Shown: positions 11,615-19,398, counted from the first letter of the stretch. The stretch: DNA of 20,000 nt from Halisarca cf. caerulea (GCA_963170055.1 CAUJGJ010000242.1:4500859-4520858); one strand, 5' to 3'. Numbers and translations are program-made. The notes: generated by a model from the sequence alone, not told the origin.

Positions 11615-13289
11615 GTATGTGTCCTGTGTGTGTGTGTGTGTGTGTGCCTTGTGTACTGTGTGTGTACTGTGCTGTGTGCGTACCACCACTGGATGTGTTG
11701 TTATATGGTTTGGTGATAAATACTGTGGTTTGATGGATTGCCTGTTTAGAAGTACATGAAACTTGAAATGAACTGTCTACTTTTGACATCAACAACTCGA
11801 AAAGGAAAATCAGACAAAGTGAGGATTTGCTGTTTGCACCGTAGGAATTATGCTCACCAGTAGACTATAGTGTGTGCTGACCAGGAGTGTGTACTAACCA
11901 GGAGTGTGTGCTACCAGGAGTGTGTACTAACCAGGAGTGTGTGCTACCAGGAGGGTGTACTAACCAGGAGTGTGTGCTACCAGGAGGGTGTACTAACCAG
12001 GAGGGTGTACTAACCAGGAGTGTGTGCTACCAGGAGTGTGTACTAACCAGGAGTGTGTGCTACCAGGAGGGTGTACTAACCAGGAGGGTGTACTAACCAG
12101 GAGGGTGTGCTAACCAGGAGTGTGTGCTAACCAGGAGTGTGTGCTAACTAGGAGTGTGTGCTAACCAGGAGTGTGTGCTAACCAGGAGTGTGTGCTAACC
12201 AGGAGTGCGTGCTAACCAGGAGTGCGTGCTAACCAGGAGGGTGTGCTAACCAGGAGTGTGTGTTGACCAGGAGTGAGTGCTGACTGGGATTGTGTGCTAA
12301 CCAGGAGTGTGTGCTACCAAAAGTGTGTGCTACCAGGAGTGTGTGCTAACCAGGAGTGCGTACTGACCAGGAGTGTGTGCTAACCAGGAGTGCGTGCTAA
12401 CCAGGAGTGTGTACTAACCAGGAGTGTGTGCTAATTAGGAGTGTGTGTTGACCAGGAGTGAGAGCTAACTGCGGGACTGTGTGTTAACCAGGAGTGTGTA
12501 CTGACCAGGAGTGTGTGCTAGTTAGGAGTGTGTGCTGACTGGGACTGTGTGCTAACCGGGAGTGTGTGGTACCTGGAGTGTGTGCTAGTTAGGAGTGTGT
12601 ACTAATCAAGAGTGTGTGCTAACCTGGAGTGTGTAATAACCAGGAGTGTGTGCTAACCAGGAGTGTGTGCTAACCAGGAGTGTGTGCTAACCAGGAGTGT
12701 GTGCTAACCGGAAGTGTGTGCTAACCAGGAGTGTGTACTAATCAGGAGTGTGTGCTAACCAGGAGTGTGTGCTAACCAGGAGTGTGTACTAACCAGGAGT
12801 GTGTGCTAACCAGGAGTATGTGCTAACCAGGAGTGTGTGCTAACCGGAAGTTTGTGCTAACCAGGAGTGTGTACTAATCAGGAGTGTGTGCTAACCAGGA
12901 GTGTGTGCTAACCAGGAGTGTGTACTAACCGGAAGTGTGTGCTAACCAGGAGTGTACTAACCAGGAGTGTGTGCTAACCAGGAGTGGGTGCTAACTAGGA
13001 GTGGGTGCTAACCAGGTATTGTGTGTCAAATACGCGTGTGTAACCAGGAGTCTGAAGAGAGTCAAGATGCGATTTCATTTGTTTTGCTCAGGAAAGAGAT
13101 TCAACTGCTGAGGGACTGAAGCAAGATGGATCTGCTGAAGAAGACAGCGAGGATGATGTTTGGGAGCAGTTGGAGACAGTTACCGAACCTTCTCTAACAA
13201 AGAAAAGGCTATCTTCTTCAAGAGCAGTGAAGTCAAAGCCCTCAACTTCTTCGAAAATGAGGAAGATTACCACGAAGAATAACAGTTAA
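6165..13289 (+). CDS. WDR74: WDR74 (Nsa1-like) nucleolar WD40 ribosome-biogenesis protein, nine exons
   Basis: Nucleolar seven-bladed WD40 protein of pre-60S maturation, partner of the AAA ATPase NVL. Exons: 6165-6222, 6572-~6697, 6876-6984, 8270-8330, 8586-8729, 10773-10981, 11324-11522, 11750-11818, 13092-13289 (TAA 13287-13289). All joins keep frame and the sum is 390 residues; human WDR74 is 385. Seen in order: [14 protein letters not shown] (res 7-20), [15 protein letters not shown] (~98-112), [14 protein letters not shown] in exon 5, PVFQAKN (~160-166), LRVPVW and VRLYD in exon 6, [19 protein letters not shown] (exon 7), [18 protein letters not shown] (~280-296), LEMNCLLL (exon 8), and an acidic then lysine-rich tail with DDVWEQLE. 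All match the human order. The exon 2 donor lies in a GT tract; 6697 is chosen because it alone restores frame among the first GT steps. The start ATG lies in a transposon end. Confidence 0.93.
6284..6545. mobile_element. 262-bp MITE in WDR74 intron 1
   Basis: TAAGGTAAAGG at 6284-6294 is mirrored by CCTTTACCTTA at 6535-6545. The inverted similarity continues imperfectly inward through GGTAATTTGGAACA (left) and TGTTCCGAATAATTTCCC (right). The left end also contains a second direct copy, GGTAATTCGGAACAG. An (AAT)n microsatellite at 6475-6507 lies inside. TA could be the target duplication. No ORF. Confidence 0.75.
6693..6794 (+). repeat. (GT)n tract spanning the WDR74 exon 2 donor
   Basis: GT dinucleotides with GCGT interruptions from 6733 onward. 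The exon 2 reading frame runs straight into it, so any GT step could act as the donor; frame and the next exon favour one ending at 6697. The intron to 6875 is only about 180 bp. Confidence 0.9.
7010..7965 (+). repeat. ~50-bp GC-rich minisatellite, about 19 copies, WDR74 intron 3
   Basis: Each unit contains CCCCAGTTCACCACCTGG followed by TGTACAACAGTCC and a run of CCCCCACCCC/TCACTCC. Unit length alternates about 47-52 bp. The rarer CACTACCTGG variant recurs near 7086, 7283 and 7527, showing higher-order periods of four and five units. All three plus frames are open for over 1 kb, giving proline-rich ORFs that are not genes. The minus strand is G-rich with repeated runs of four or more G. Confidence 0.95.
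8131..8180 (+). repeat. (GT)n microsatellite with GGGT tail, WDR74 intron 3
   Basis: About 45 bp of GT ending in GGGTGGGTGGGTGGGTGG at 8180-8197. It lies about 90 bp before the exon 4 acceptor at 8268-8269. Confidence 0.9.
8414..8452 (+). repeat. (CA)n microsatellite, WDR74 intron 4
   Basis: Pure CA of about 39 bp in the 255-bp intron between exons 4 and 5. A short GT-rich run sits at the intron's donor end (8331-8346). Confidence 0.9.
8850..10690 (+). repeat. 54-bp minisatellite, about 34 copies, WDR74 intron 5
   Basis: The unit contains ACTGTACAGGACTGTTTACT, then GTGGTCCCAATGGTGTCC and TCATTATAGAGGTTCC. Copies are nearly identical. Diagnostic variants recur in blocks: CAGTTCTG at about 9295, 9889 and 10375 (spacings 594 and 486, that is 11 and 9 units), with paired GTTGGCTG variants and TTTCACTG variants following the same spacing. 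The unit resembles the right end of the MITE at 14174-14352. Fills most of the intron 8730-10772. Confidence 0.96.
11040..11310 (+). repeat. Pyrimidine-rich low-complexity tract, WDR74 intron 6
   Basis: C/T-rich DNA with irregular repeats of CTTACACCCCTCCCC and CTTCTCATTTGCTCCCCT, including C runs at 11093-11101 and 11152-11165. It lies directly upstream of the exon 7 acceptor (11322-11323) and would make an unusually long polypyrimidine tract. The overlapping proline-rich ORFs are artefacts. Confidence 0.8.
11556..11646 (+). repeat. (GT)n microsatellite, WDR74 intron 7
   Basis: GT from 11556 to about 11610, and again 11626-11646, starting about 33 bp after the exon 7 donor GTGAGC. Interruptions read TACTGTATGTGTCC. 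The intron is about 227 bp. Confidence 0.9.
11880..13050 (+). repeat. 16/17-bp minisatellite, roughly 65 copies, WDR74 intron 8
   Basis: The unit GTGTGCTAACCAGGAGT (17 bp) alternates early in the array with a 16-bp form lacking one A (GCTACCAG). GTACTAACCAG variants are frequent. Copies diverge towards the middle (12260-12620) and become uniform again from 12620. Sits between exon 8 (ends 11818) and exon 9 (starts 13092), all on the sense strand. Confidence 0.95.
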
Positions 13290-13406
13290 ATATGATTTTA
13301 CATTTCTTGTACATACATACATAACTTGTGTCATCTATTCTGTGTGTAATTAAGTGACAGTGTACTGTTTTGTAATGGGAACTGATGCAATAACTGTTTT
13401 TGCAAT

Positions 13407-13412
13407 TTTATT
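13407..13412 (-). terminator. Candidate TAF8 poly(A) signal (AATAAA on minus strand)
   Basis: Plus strand reads TTTATT. It is about 230 bp past the TAF8 stop codon, the first canonical hexamer I find in that direction outside the coding region. Confidence 0.5.
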
Positions 13413-13550
13413 GAATTTGTTATGTGCCGTTCCGTATATTTGATTCAGTTTCATATAACACAAAATATAATATTGAAACAAATAGTTAATTATTGACCCA
13501 TATAGATCATTAAACATACCAAATGCAATTTGCATAAAGGAATTCATATA

Positions 13551-13556
13551 AATAAA
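13551..13556 (+). terminator. Candidate WDR74 poly(A) signal AATAAA
   Basis: Canonical AATAAA about 260 bp after the WDR74 stop. A weaker ATTAAA lies at 13509-13514. Either choice places WDR74 3' UTR sequence opposite TAF8 3' UTR sequence. Confidence 0.5.
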
Positions 13557-13565
13557 ATCACTGAA

Positions 13566-13568
<3 letters not shown>

Positions 13569-13613
<45 letters not shown>
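13569..13613. repeat. (TA)n microsatellite
   Basis: TA dinucleotides with one CA step in the middle (near 13597), in the shared 3' region of WDR74 and TAF8. Confidence 0.9.
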
Positions 13614-13614
<1 letters not shown>

Positions 13615-13643
13615 CAGTACACACATGACAATGTATCAATCAT

Positions 13644-14526
13644 TTATAGTTGTTCTTTATTCATTTTAGCCTTTTTTGGAGGTTTTAGGTAGAGGCAGTC
13701 ATCAACTGGTGGCTGGGATCCAGAGAGAGTGGGAGGGGTTTCATCGATGCTGTCCTCCATTTCCGTGTTGTCATCCAACCTCTCCTCCTTCTCCACCTCC
13801 TGTAGGTCCTCGGGGGAGGGTATCAGTGCCGAAAGGAAGGCGGGGTCTTTGGGTGGGGTAGGGATGATACCTAAACGGGGACCAGAGTACAGTGCATTAA
13901 CACACTAGGTTCAATATTTTTTACACAGGACTGGTAGTGCTCACTGGATCAGCAGCACACATGCCACACTAACATGTACACTAGGTCCAATATTTTACAT
14001 ATGTAGGTTGGTAGTGCTGGTAGTGCTGGTAGTGCTCACTGGATCAGCAGCCCACACGCCAGATCTTACTTAGTCTGGGGAAGCCAATAGCCCAAGGCTA
14101 CTATAAGGCACTCAGCGTTATCAAGTCCTCCTCTCTATACTCCTCCATAATCCAGAAACTTCTCTAAACTGAGTACAGTGGAACCTCTTATAACAAACTC
14201 CCTTAATAGCGGAAACCTCTCTATAACAGACTAATTCGGTGGGACCAGATATATTGTTACACATGTAAAGTAATCCCTGAATAGTGGAAATCTCTGTACA
14301 ATAAACTGTTCTTCTGGTCCCAAAGTGTCTGTTGTAGAGAGGTTCCACTGTACTGTCTCTGGTACCGAGTGTGTTCAGTTTAGAGAGGCTACTATGTACT
14401 GTGCAGTGCATAAAAATACACAACGTTACAATTTCTAGTTATAATAGTGAATAAGATTTGTATACTTGCATTCTCAGAAACAGAAATCTAGTCACCTTAT
14501 CCTAATCATTGAATATTTCTCACTAG

Positions 14527-14561
<35 letters not shown>

Positions 14562-16980
14562 AAAGGAGAAGGCCTTAATGGAAAGGGAGAGGGAGTGCAA
14601 TACTGCATTCTCAGTATGTTGAGAAGACCCTGTAGTGTGGGAGACCAGCCGCGAGACCCAAAGCCCCCCCCATACGGTTCTTTGTACAGGGGTATTGCAA
14701 CTGACCACTGAGGGGTACGAACGAGCACCACCTCAGCACTACAATCGGGTCACCTAACCGCTATGCCATCAGGGACCTTCTGAATTTAGACCATTAGAAG
14801 TGCTATTTATAGTTAAGCTATTGCCCTATTGGGGGAAAAAAAAGATAAAAAACGGGCTCATGCGGGATTCGAACTCAACGGCACTTTCGCGTGCTACCCA
14901 AGCATGGTAAGCCATCAGTGACCACCTGAATGAATACCGCTAAAAGTGTTATTTATAATTAAGCTAAAGCCCCATATGTATGCCTATAATATTATTATTT
15001 GTACGATCGACAATAAAAGACACCGTGATATACACACGTGAGTTAGGTTTTGTGCGAAGCTTTCTGTCATCCACAGCAAACTGGGCCATTTGTAGATAGG
15101 CTTCAACTGCTCTAAAGTACGACCTCTTGGATTGCAAGGATATTTTCACACTCTGAGGAGTTAATTCAAACTGATTCTACATGCAGTTGGCTAGAAGCTG
15201 GAATCTGCTGGAATCACAGGCACAGTCAACTTTTCAAATCCATCCATATGCCCTGTTTTGCGATCCTAATGCTAAAGTCGGAAATTCCACCTCTTCTTCT
15301 TTAATCATCAAATTTTAGGAATCGCTTAGCAAACTAAAGATGTGTATATAGGTCAGGGGTGTAGCTAGTACAGGGCTCAGCAGGCTTGAGCCCCCCTTTG
15401 AAGTTTCTTCCCCAAAAAATCTTGAGACCTCCCTTTCTTCCCAACTCCACAAACTGGCCTGGATTGGGCCCACTGTAACAACAATCTGAAATACTAAGAA
15501 TAACTTAAGTTCATTCTGAAGAAACCGCTATGTACGTATGCAGACATGTTTGAGCGTTTGAAGGTCAGGTGGGCGTGGTTATACTGCAGGTGCGGTAAGT
15601 TTGGATACTGCATTGAGCCCCACCCCCTTCTTAAAATCCTGGCTACGCCCCTGTATGTTTAGGCCTTGGAACATGATGTATTGAGCTAGAAATAGAACAA
15701 CGAGATTGGCAAGTGGGCCAAGATTTGAAATTGCCACTAAAGCCTATCTCAACCACAAACAGCATTCTATACAGCCTTCTATGTGCTAATGACTATGCTG
15801 TGAAATGATTACCGTATAGCGGGAAAATTTCGCGAGGTTAAATATTCGCGTTTTTCGCGTTTGCGGTAAATCCGCGAAAGTTTATTCGCGAATCTACCAC
15901 CTGGGCATTCATTGGCCATTGTTTGGATCTCCGATAGGATGTCGTTGTTAAATTATTTCTCTCGTAAGCGTAAGTCTCTCCCCGACCCCAACGGGTCCTT
16001 GTCAAGCACGGTGAAGCCGCAAGCCATAGAAAGTGCCAACAAGAAGGTTTCTCCCCTATTTCAGCACTCCATAGATCCTTATACACATGGTAGCCACGCA
16101 CGCAGCTTTCAATGGTAAATGTTGCAACTGAACTCGCAGCCATGACGACAAAAAACCTTTGGAACACTCCAAAAAACAGCAACAACAACCCAAAACCAAA
16201 TACCGCCTTTTTCCACCTGCAAAATCGCGAAATAATATAACCGAATCGCAAAATACCGCACACTCGAATCGCGAAATGTACATTCCACACACCTGAATAG
16301 CGAAATTAATACCGCGAAATGCTTGTTTGAGCACGCAATCGCGAAGTTTTCTTCCGCGAAATTTTCCCGCTATACGGTAAATCATAATCTGAAGGAAATA
16401 AAATTGCCCGAATCAAACAGAATGAAAACACACTTGCTATTTCTACTTTCTTTTCACGTCAATATCTGTTGGTGATTATCACTTGGTGAGACGGCTGACC
16501 TACTAAATTTGAATTGGTAATTTTCAGTTGCATTCGAAAATGGCCAACTGCTATTTTCGGGTCAATGTCCAACACACAAAACAGTACACTGTAGCGGGAA
16601 ATGACGCAACATTGCAGCATGGGGTATAGCTCAGCCACACAACAGGAATGAAAACAACACAAATATGTCAATAGCAGAGTTACAACAACAACAACAACAC
16701 AAGGTAAACATCTGGTGAATACCACTAACAAGAGTAGTTTCCACTGGAGTCTTCAGAGCCAATGACCACAATTGAAGGTCTGGTCTTGGAGAGCAGACGA
16801 CTCAGAGATCTCCTTGAGTCCTTCATCTGGGTAGATATCTTCTCCCTCAAGAGCTGATAGTCACTGGAAGGTTTAGGGAATGACTGAAGAGAAGGAATAG
16901 AACAGAATTATGACTGGTAGGTATGCTTGGCACACACACGTATGTACGCATGCAAGAACACATACACACATACATGCACG

Positions 16981-17038
<58 letters not shown>

Positions 17039-17805
17039 TACTTGTATTACCACTGCCAAACCAGTCCGACGAAGCCAGTCCGAATTCCCCGATGAAGGAA
17101 GTTGGTCTGGCCACGTCAGACCAGCCACTGGCTATGTGGACCCCATAATTTAGGGGTTGAGCCATGAGGAAGTACAAGGATCAATGGTTCTGCTGGCAAC
17201 AGCCCCACCGATCCCAGCACCACCATGATGACCCCCTAAGTGCATGAGGGGATACTCATCTGTGGGCTTGCAAAAACCACGAGATGAGAAGAGATGAGGT
17301 ACAGCCCTGAGTGATGGCATCGATATATCCATCCTGGACTCTGGGCTGCATGATTCCCCACCTCCAGCTTGGTAGCTTTCAGCTAGATAGCATATGGCAG
17401 CACCAGCCACTTGGCTGGAATTGCACTAACACCTGAGGACAAAAGTACCCAAGAGCTTTCTGTTTCCAGTGGCGTATGGCTCTCAAGTACAATTAAACTT
17501 GGAGTCCTGAGAAAACCAAAACTTCTACACTACAGGTTGCCCAATCTGCTGGGTACAGTCAGGAACCTTTAGCACTACTAATTAGACTCTCAGACCAACT
17601 GGACACACACACACACACACACACACACTTACAGGTGTTCGGTGAAAGGTGTGAGGATTAGGGAGGGGAGGGAGATAGTCTGGAACATTTTGAGGACGAG
17701 CAGCTTTTGTGGTTGTCTGGAAGATGTTTGGAGTAGCTGGAGGTGAAGTGATTCCCTCTGTTAAGGAAGGAGAGTGTGGAAAATGATAGACGTCGGTGTA
17801 TACTG

Positions 17806-17847
<42 letters not shown>

Positions 17848-18406
17848 GAGAAACTACCAACGTTTGGGTACATGTCTTCTCTCTGGCCTCTTTGAGTATT
17901 CCTCCAGTCTTTCTGTACTCAACCCACTGTCTGCCAAGGCTACCTCTACATCAGGCAGAGTGGGCACTGTTCTCCCGGACAGCTCAGCAAAGGTGCGAGA
18001 CAGTCTACCAACTTCAGTTACACCTGACGACACAGGGAAGAACACATTTATGTTAGGTAAAGTACACGCACTTCTTCAGATCCAAAAGCAAATAATTCTG
18101 TCACTTAATGATCACAGAGTACATTTCAGAGCACGTGCACTTAATAAAATGTAAAGTGCACGCGTAAACGTATGCAATCTAGAAATAGTTCACGATGTTG
18201 CCAACCACGGCCATGTCAGAGCGCTACTGAGAATTGTCTTATAAACATTCATAGCAGTAGATTGCCTATAGCAACTTACAGCTTTGAATTATTTCAGTAA
18301 GCACATCTAAAGAGGCTCTATCAACTGATTCGAAACCTTTCTCCAGAGACAGCGCAGCGACTGCTGCTTTGAGCGCTTTTCTTCTACTCTCTTCAGCAGC
18401 AGCCAT
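13644..18406 (-). CDS. TAF8: TAF8, TFIID subunit with histone fold, five exons
   Basis: Nuclear subunit of general factor TFIID; TAF8 pairs with TAF10 through its histone fold. Minus-strand exons: 18406-18280, 18023-17862, 17757-17633, 16883-16730, 13870-13644 (TAA 13646-13644). Phases chain exactly, giving 264 residues; human TAF8 is 310. Histone-fold region about residues 5-75 (AEESRRKALKAAVAAL, GFESVDRASLDVLTEIIQ, TVPTLPDVEVAL). Proline-rich linker then PDYLPPLPNPHTFHRTP (exon 3) and SSDYQLLREKISTQ (exon 4), which match the conserved TAF8 C-terminal domain. Exon 5 has an acidic stretch and ends DDCLYLKPPKKAK, matching the basic nuclear-signal tail (human NPYLRPVKKPK). Most donors are GTAAGT or GTTAGT; exon 2 uses a weaker GTTGGT. 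Start chosen as the ATG directly before AAAEESRR, in AAAATGGC context. Intron 4 is a 2.9-kb transposon sink. Confidence 0.92.
13903..14065. repeat. Duplicated ~70-bp segment with internal 9-bp repeats
   Basis: CACTAGGTTCAATATTTT … GGTAGTGCTCACTGGATCAGCAGC … CACGCC appears at about 13903-13967 and again at 13980-14062. In the second copy GGTAGTGCT is tandemly present three times. Lies in TAF8 intron 4. Confidence 0.85.
14174..14352. mobile_element. 179-bp pogo/Tigger-like MITE in TAF8 intron 4
   Basis: The left end TACAGTGGAACCTCTTATAA and the right end, whose complement reads TACAGTGGAACCTCTCTACA, form inverted repeats of about 22 bp with few mismatches. Both ends carry a TA dinucleotide, the usual Tc1/mariner-superfamily target. 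CAGTGGAACCTC-type termini are typical of pogo/Tigger elements. The region 14294-14348 resembles the 54-bp minisatellite unit of WDR74 intron 5. No transposase ORF. Confidence 0.75.
14527..14559. repeat. Poly(A) tract, 33 bases
   Basis: An uninterrupted A33, followed by GAAAAGGAGAAGG. It could be the fossil tail of a plus-strand retroposed copy, or in minus-strand reading a T-rich end to the tRNA-like repeat that starts at 14774. The evidence does not decide. Confidence 0.9.
14700..14828 (-). mobile_element. tRNA-derived SINE-like repeat, copy A
   Basis: On the minus strand, TGGCATAGCGG (14768-14758) matches the pol III box A consensus, and GTTCGTACC (14722-14714) is one base off box B, at tRNA-like spacing. 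Preceding sequence (14828-14775) GCTTAACTATAAATAGCACT is shared with copy B. Downstream about 150 bp leads to the T-rich run at 14559-14527. It is not a functional tRNA: arms do not pair convincingly. Confidence 0.55.
14848..14985 (-). mobile_element. tRNA-derived SINE-like repeat, copy B
   Basis: Minus-strand box B GTTCGAATCCC (14874-14864) is perfect. Box A is weaker (TGGCTTACCATG from 14914). The upstream GCTTAATTATAAATAACACT (14965-14945) matches copy A, and both begin GGTC(C/A)CTGATGGC. The element runs into T6 and T8 runs (14851-14838), which would terminate pol III. Copies A and B lie head to tail about 150 bp apart. Confidence 0.55.
15354..15653. mobile_element. 300-bp hAT-like MITE in TAF8 intron 4
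   Basis: CAGGGGTGTAGCTAG at 15354-15368 is inverted at 15639-15653 (complement CAGGGGCGTAGCCAG), 13 of 15 matching. G/C-rich subterminal runs occur near both ends. Termini of the CAGGGGCGTAGCCAGG kind are widespread in marine invertebrate hAT elements. No clean 8-bp target duplication is visible, so the copy looks old. Confidence 0.75.
15812..16377. mobile_element. 566-bp TA-flanked MITE with perfect inverted ends and CGCGAA arrays
   Basis: Including the flanking TA, 15810-15834 and 16355-16379 are perfect 25-bp inverted repeats beginning TACCGTATAGCGGGAAAATT. Subterminal zones contain many copies of TTCGCG/CGCGAA (15828-15895 and 16225-16362), in mostly opposite orientation at the two ends. 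TA flanks suggest a Tc1/mariner-type target. The middle holds a transposase-like ORF remnant. Perfect ends suggest a young insertion. Confidence 0.88.
15939..16118 (+). pseudogene. Transposase-like N-terminal ORF remnant inside the MITE
   Basis: A 59-codon open frame starts MSLLNYFSRKRKSLPDPNG and continues with SLSSTV…AIESANKKV. The Phe-Phe/Tyr-Phe-x-x-K-(K/R)-(K/R) start plus LPDPxGxL and ISSANxxV-like spacing resembles N-termini of hAT-like or zinc-finger-type transposase ORFs as I remember them. No catalytic domain follows; stop at 16116-16118. Family call is tentative. Confidence 0.4.
16990..17034. repeat. (CA)n microsatellite, TAF8 intron 3
   Basis: Pure CA preceded by CGCGCGCG and CGCA steps (16977-16990). 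On the TAF8 coding strand it is (GT)n, lying 105-150 bp before the exon 4 acceptor. Confidence 0.92.
17035..17602. other. Rest of TAF8 intron 3: unexplained
   Basis: Unique-looking DNA with balanced base composition. An 87-codon open frame on the minus strand (17410-17150, TAF8 sense) shows no domain I recognise and has no evident splice sites linking it to TAF8. An old mobile-element fragment is possible. I would not call it a gene. Confidence 0.4.
17603..17628. repeat. (CA)13 microsatellite at the TAF8 exon 3 donor
   Basis: Read on the TAF8 strand it is GU starting four bases after the core donor GTAAGT of exon 3. Confidence 0.9.
17807..17843. repeat. (CA)n microsatellite in TAF8 intron 2
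   Basis: On the TAF8 strand it is (GU)n beginning about 18 bases after the exon 2 donor, within a short intron of 104 bp. Confidence 0.9.
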
Positions 18407-18620
18407 TTTGTTCTGAGCGACCACGGTCGTCCCGCGGGACAAGCGCCAGAGCCGAGCACGTGGGCAGTCCAGTTCGCTAGCCCAGCTCTAGCTGTACAAA
18501 GAACTGTGTATAGATGTAGCTGCGTTGGAATAGTATAAAAGGTTGGAGGCGGCACAGTGTTCGGCAGCAAACACCAAGGAATTGTCCTCCCTCGAGATTT
18601 TCTCCTTCTTCGAAAGAACA
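18407..18620. promoter_or_regulatory. Divergent promoter region between TAF8 and the secreted-protein gene
   Basis: The start codons of the two genes lie 215 bp apart on opposite strands. The TAF8 side is GC-rich (CCGCGG near 18432, CACGTG at 18457-18462) and has no TATA box. The other side has a TATA box at 18534. TAF8 starts in AAAATGGC context, which also fits a YY1-type site. Confidence 0.7.
18534..18540 (+). promoter_or_regulatory. TATA box TATAAAA for the secreted-protein gene
   Basis: Consensus TATAAAA, 81 bp before the ATG at 18621. Transcription would begin about 25-30 bp downstream (around 18565), giving a 5' UTR of about 55 bases. Confidence 0.65.
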
Positions 18621-19047
18621 ATGTCTTTCAGAATTTCTTGGAGCCTTCTTGCTATTTTCGTCATCATTAGCTATGAGGCGAATTGTCAGAGTGAGTTTTC
18701 CGTGCGTTTCCTCGTACTGTTTGCTTCGTGACTGTCTGTCGTCCAAGTTGGGGGAGGAACATTAGGACGTAAACAAGTCGCAACTTAATAACATAGCCTT
18801 GTGCGAGGCCTTGTGATCATTGCTGAACGAAAATGAAAATGTCTGTAGAAATGTAGGTAAGTTGCAGTGGAGTAATCGATGGAGTCTACGGCAGTCAAAT
18901 GACAGAAGAGCTAGGGATTGCGGACCAATGCTGTATTGCCTCTGTCCTACAGTTCATTACAAGATCTACACATGCAAGCACACATACACACACAAATACA
19001 CCACAGTGTCTATGCGTACACCCACACGTACACCCACCCACCCACAC

Positions 19048-19126
<79 letters not shown>

Positions 19127-19301
19127 TGCATGCATGCACACACACACACACCAAGTTGTTTTGCTCTTTTTGTAGGCTCCTGTCCGGGTAATTCTATAGT
19201 GGTATCTTGGTCCTCTTGGGTCTGCAATCTAACAGCATTGACCTCATACAGAACCGGAACCTGCAGCAATAGCAGCACCACAGTTGTGGAAACACATCAA
19301 G
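18621..19301 (+). CDS. Secreted protein with signal peptide and TSP1-like motif (3' partial, first two exons)
   Basis: Not identified by name. Exon 1 (18621-18690) encodes a 23-residue start [20 protein letters not shown] then NCQ, with a hydrophobic core typical of a signal peptide; donor GTGAGT. Exon 2 (19176 to 19301 or 19310) continues in phase: [20 protein letters not shown] then [26 protein letters not shown] followed by S-x-R and G-x-C resembles a thrombospondin type 1 repeat, but the usual C-S-x-T-C-G is absent, and only three cysteines are visible. Two N-glycosylation sequons (NLT, NSS). The exon 2 donor is GTTGGG at 19302 or the GT tract at 19311; both leave the same phase. Exons beyond the GT tract were not found. 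A TATA box lies upstream. Alternative: a lineage-specific cysteine-poor extracellular protein. Confidence 0.6.
19050..19121 (+). repeat. (CA)n microsatellite in intron 1 of the secreted-protein gene
   Basis: About 72 bp of pure CA, flanked by CCCACA and GCATGCATGC steps, ending about 54 bp before the exon 2 acceptor at 19174-19175. Confidence 0.93.
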
Positions 19302-19308
19302 GTTGGGA

Positions 19309-19309
<1 letters not shown>

Positions 19310-19364
<55 letters not shown>

Positions 19365-19398
19365 ATGTGTGTGTGCATGTGTGTGTGCGCGTGTGTGT

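Larger units (their letters stand above)
13290..13643. other. Convergent intergenic spacer between WDR74 and TAF8
   Basis: The stop codons of two genes on opposite strands lie 354 bp apart. The sequence is AT-rich, with no ORF of note. Poly(A) signals of the two strands cross each other within it (see separate entries), so the 3' UTRs probably overlap. Confidence 0.75.

Noticed and set aside
11887..12096. Cysteine-rich repeat ORF ([10 protein letters not shown])
   Set aside because: Created by the 16/17-bp minisatellite; lies in a WDR74 intron and breaks when the unit length drifts.
7010..13050. CRISPR-like regular repeats
   Set aside because: Repeats are contiguous tandem units without unique spacers, in introns of an animal gene; they are minisatellites.
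13350..13643. Minus-strand ORF over the TA repeat
   Set aside because: Isoleucine-tyrosine repeats come from (TA)n. The stretch is 3' UTR of TAF8.
14700..14985. Functional tRNA genes
   Set aside because: Box A/B motifs are present, but acceptor and anticodon arms do not pair and box motifs are imperfect in one copy or the other; called tRNA-derived repeats instead.
17150..17410. 87-codon ORF as an alternative TAF8 exon
   Set aside because: On the coding strand, but its sequence has no match to the TAF8 region expected there; exons 3 and 4 already join in phase with continuous homology.
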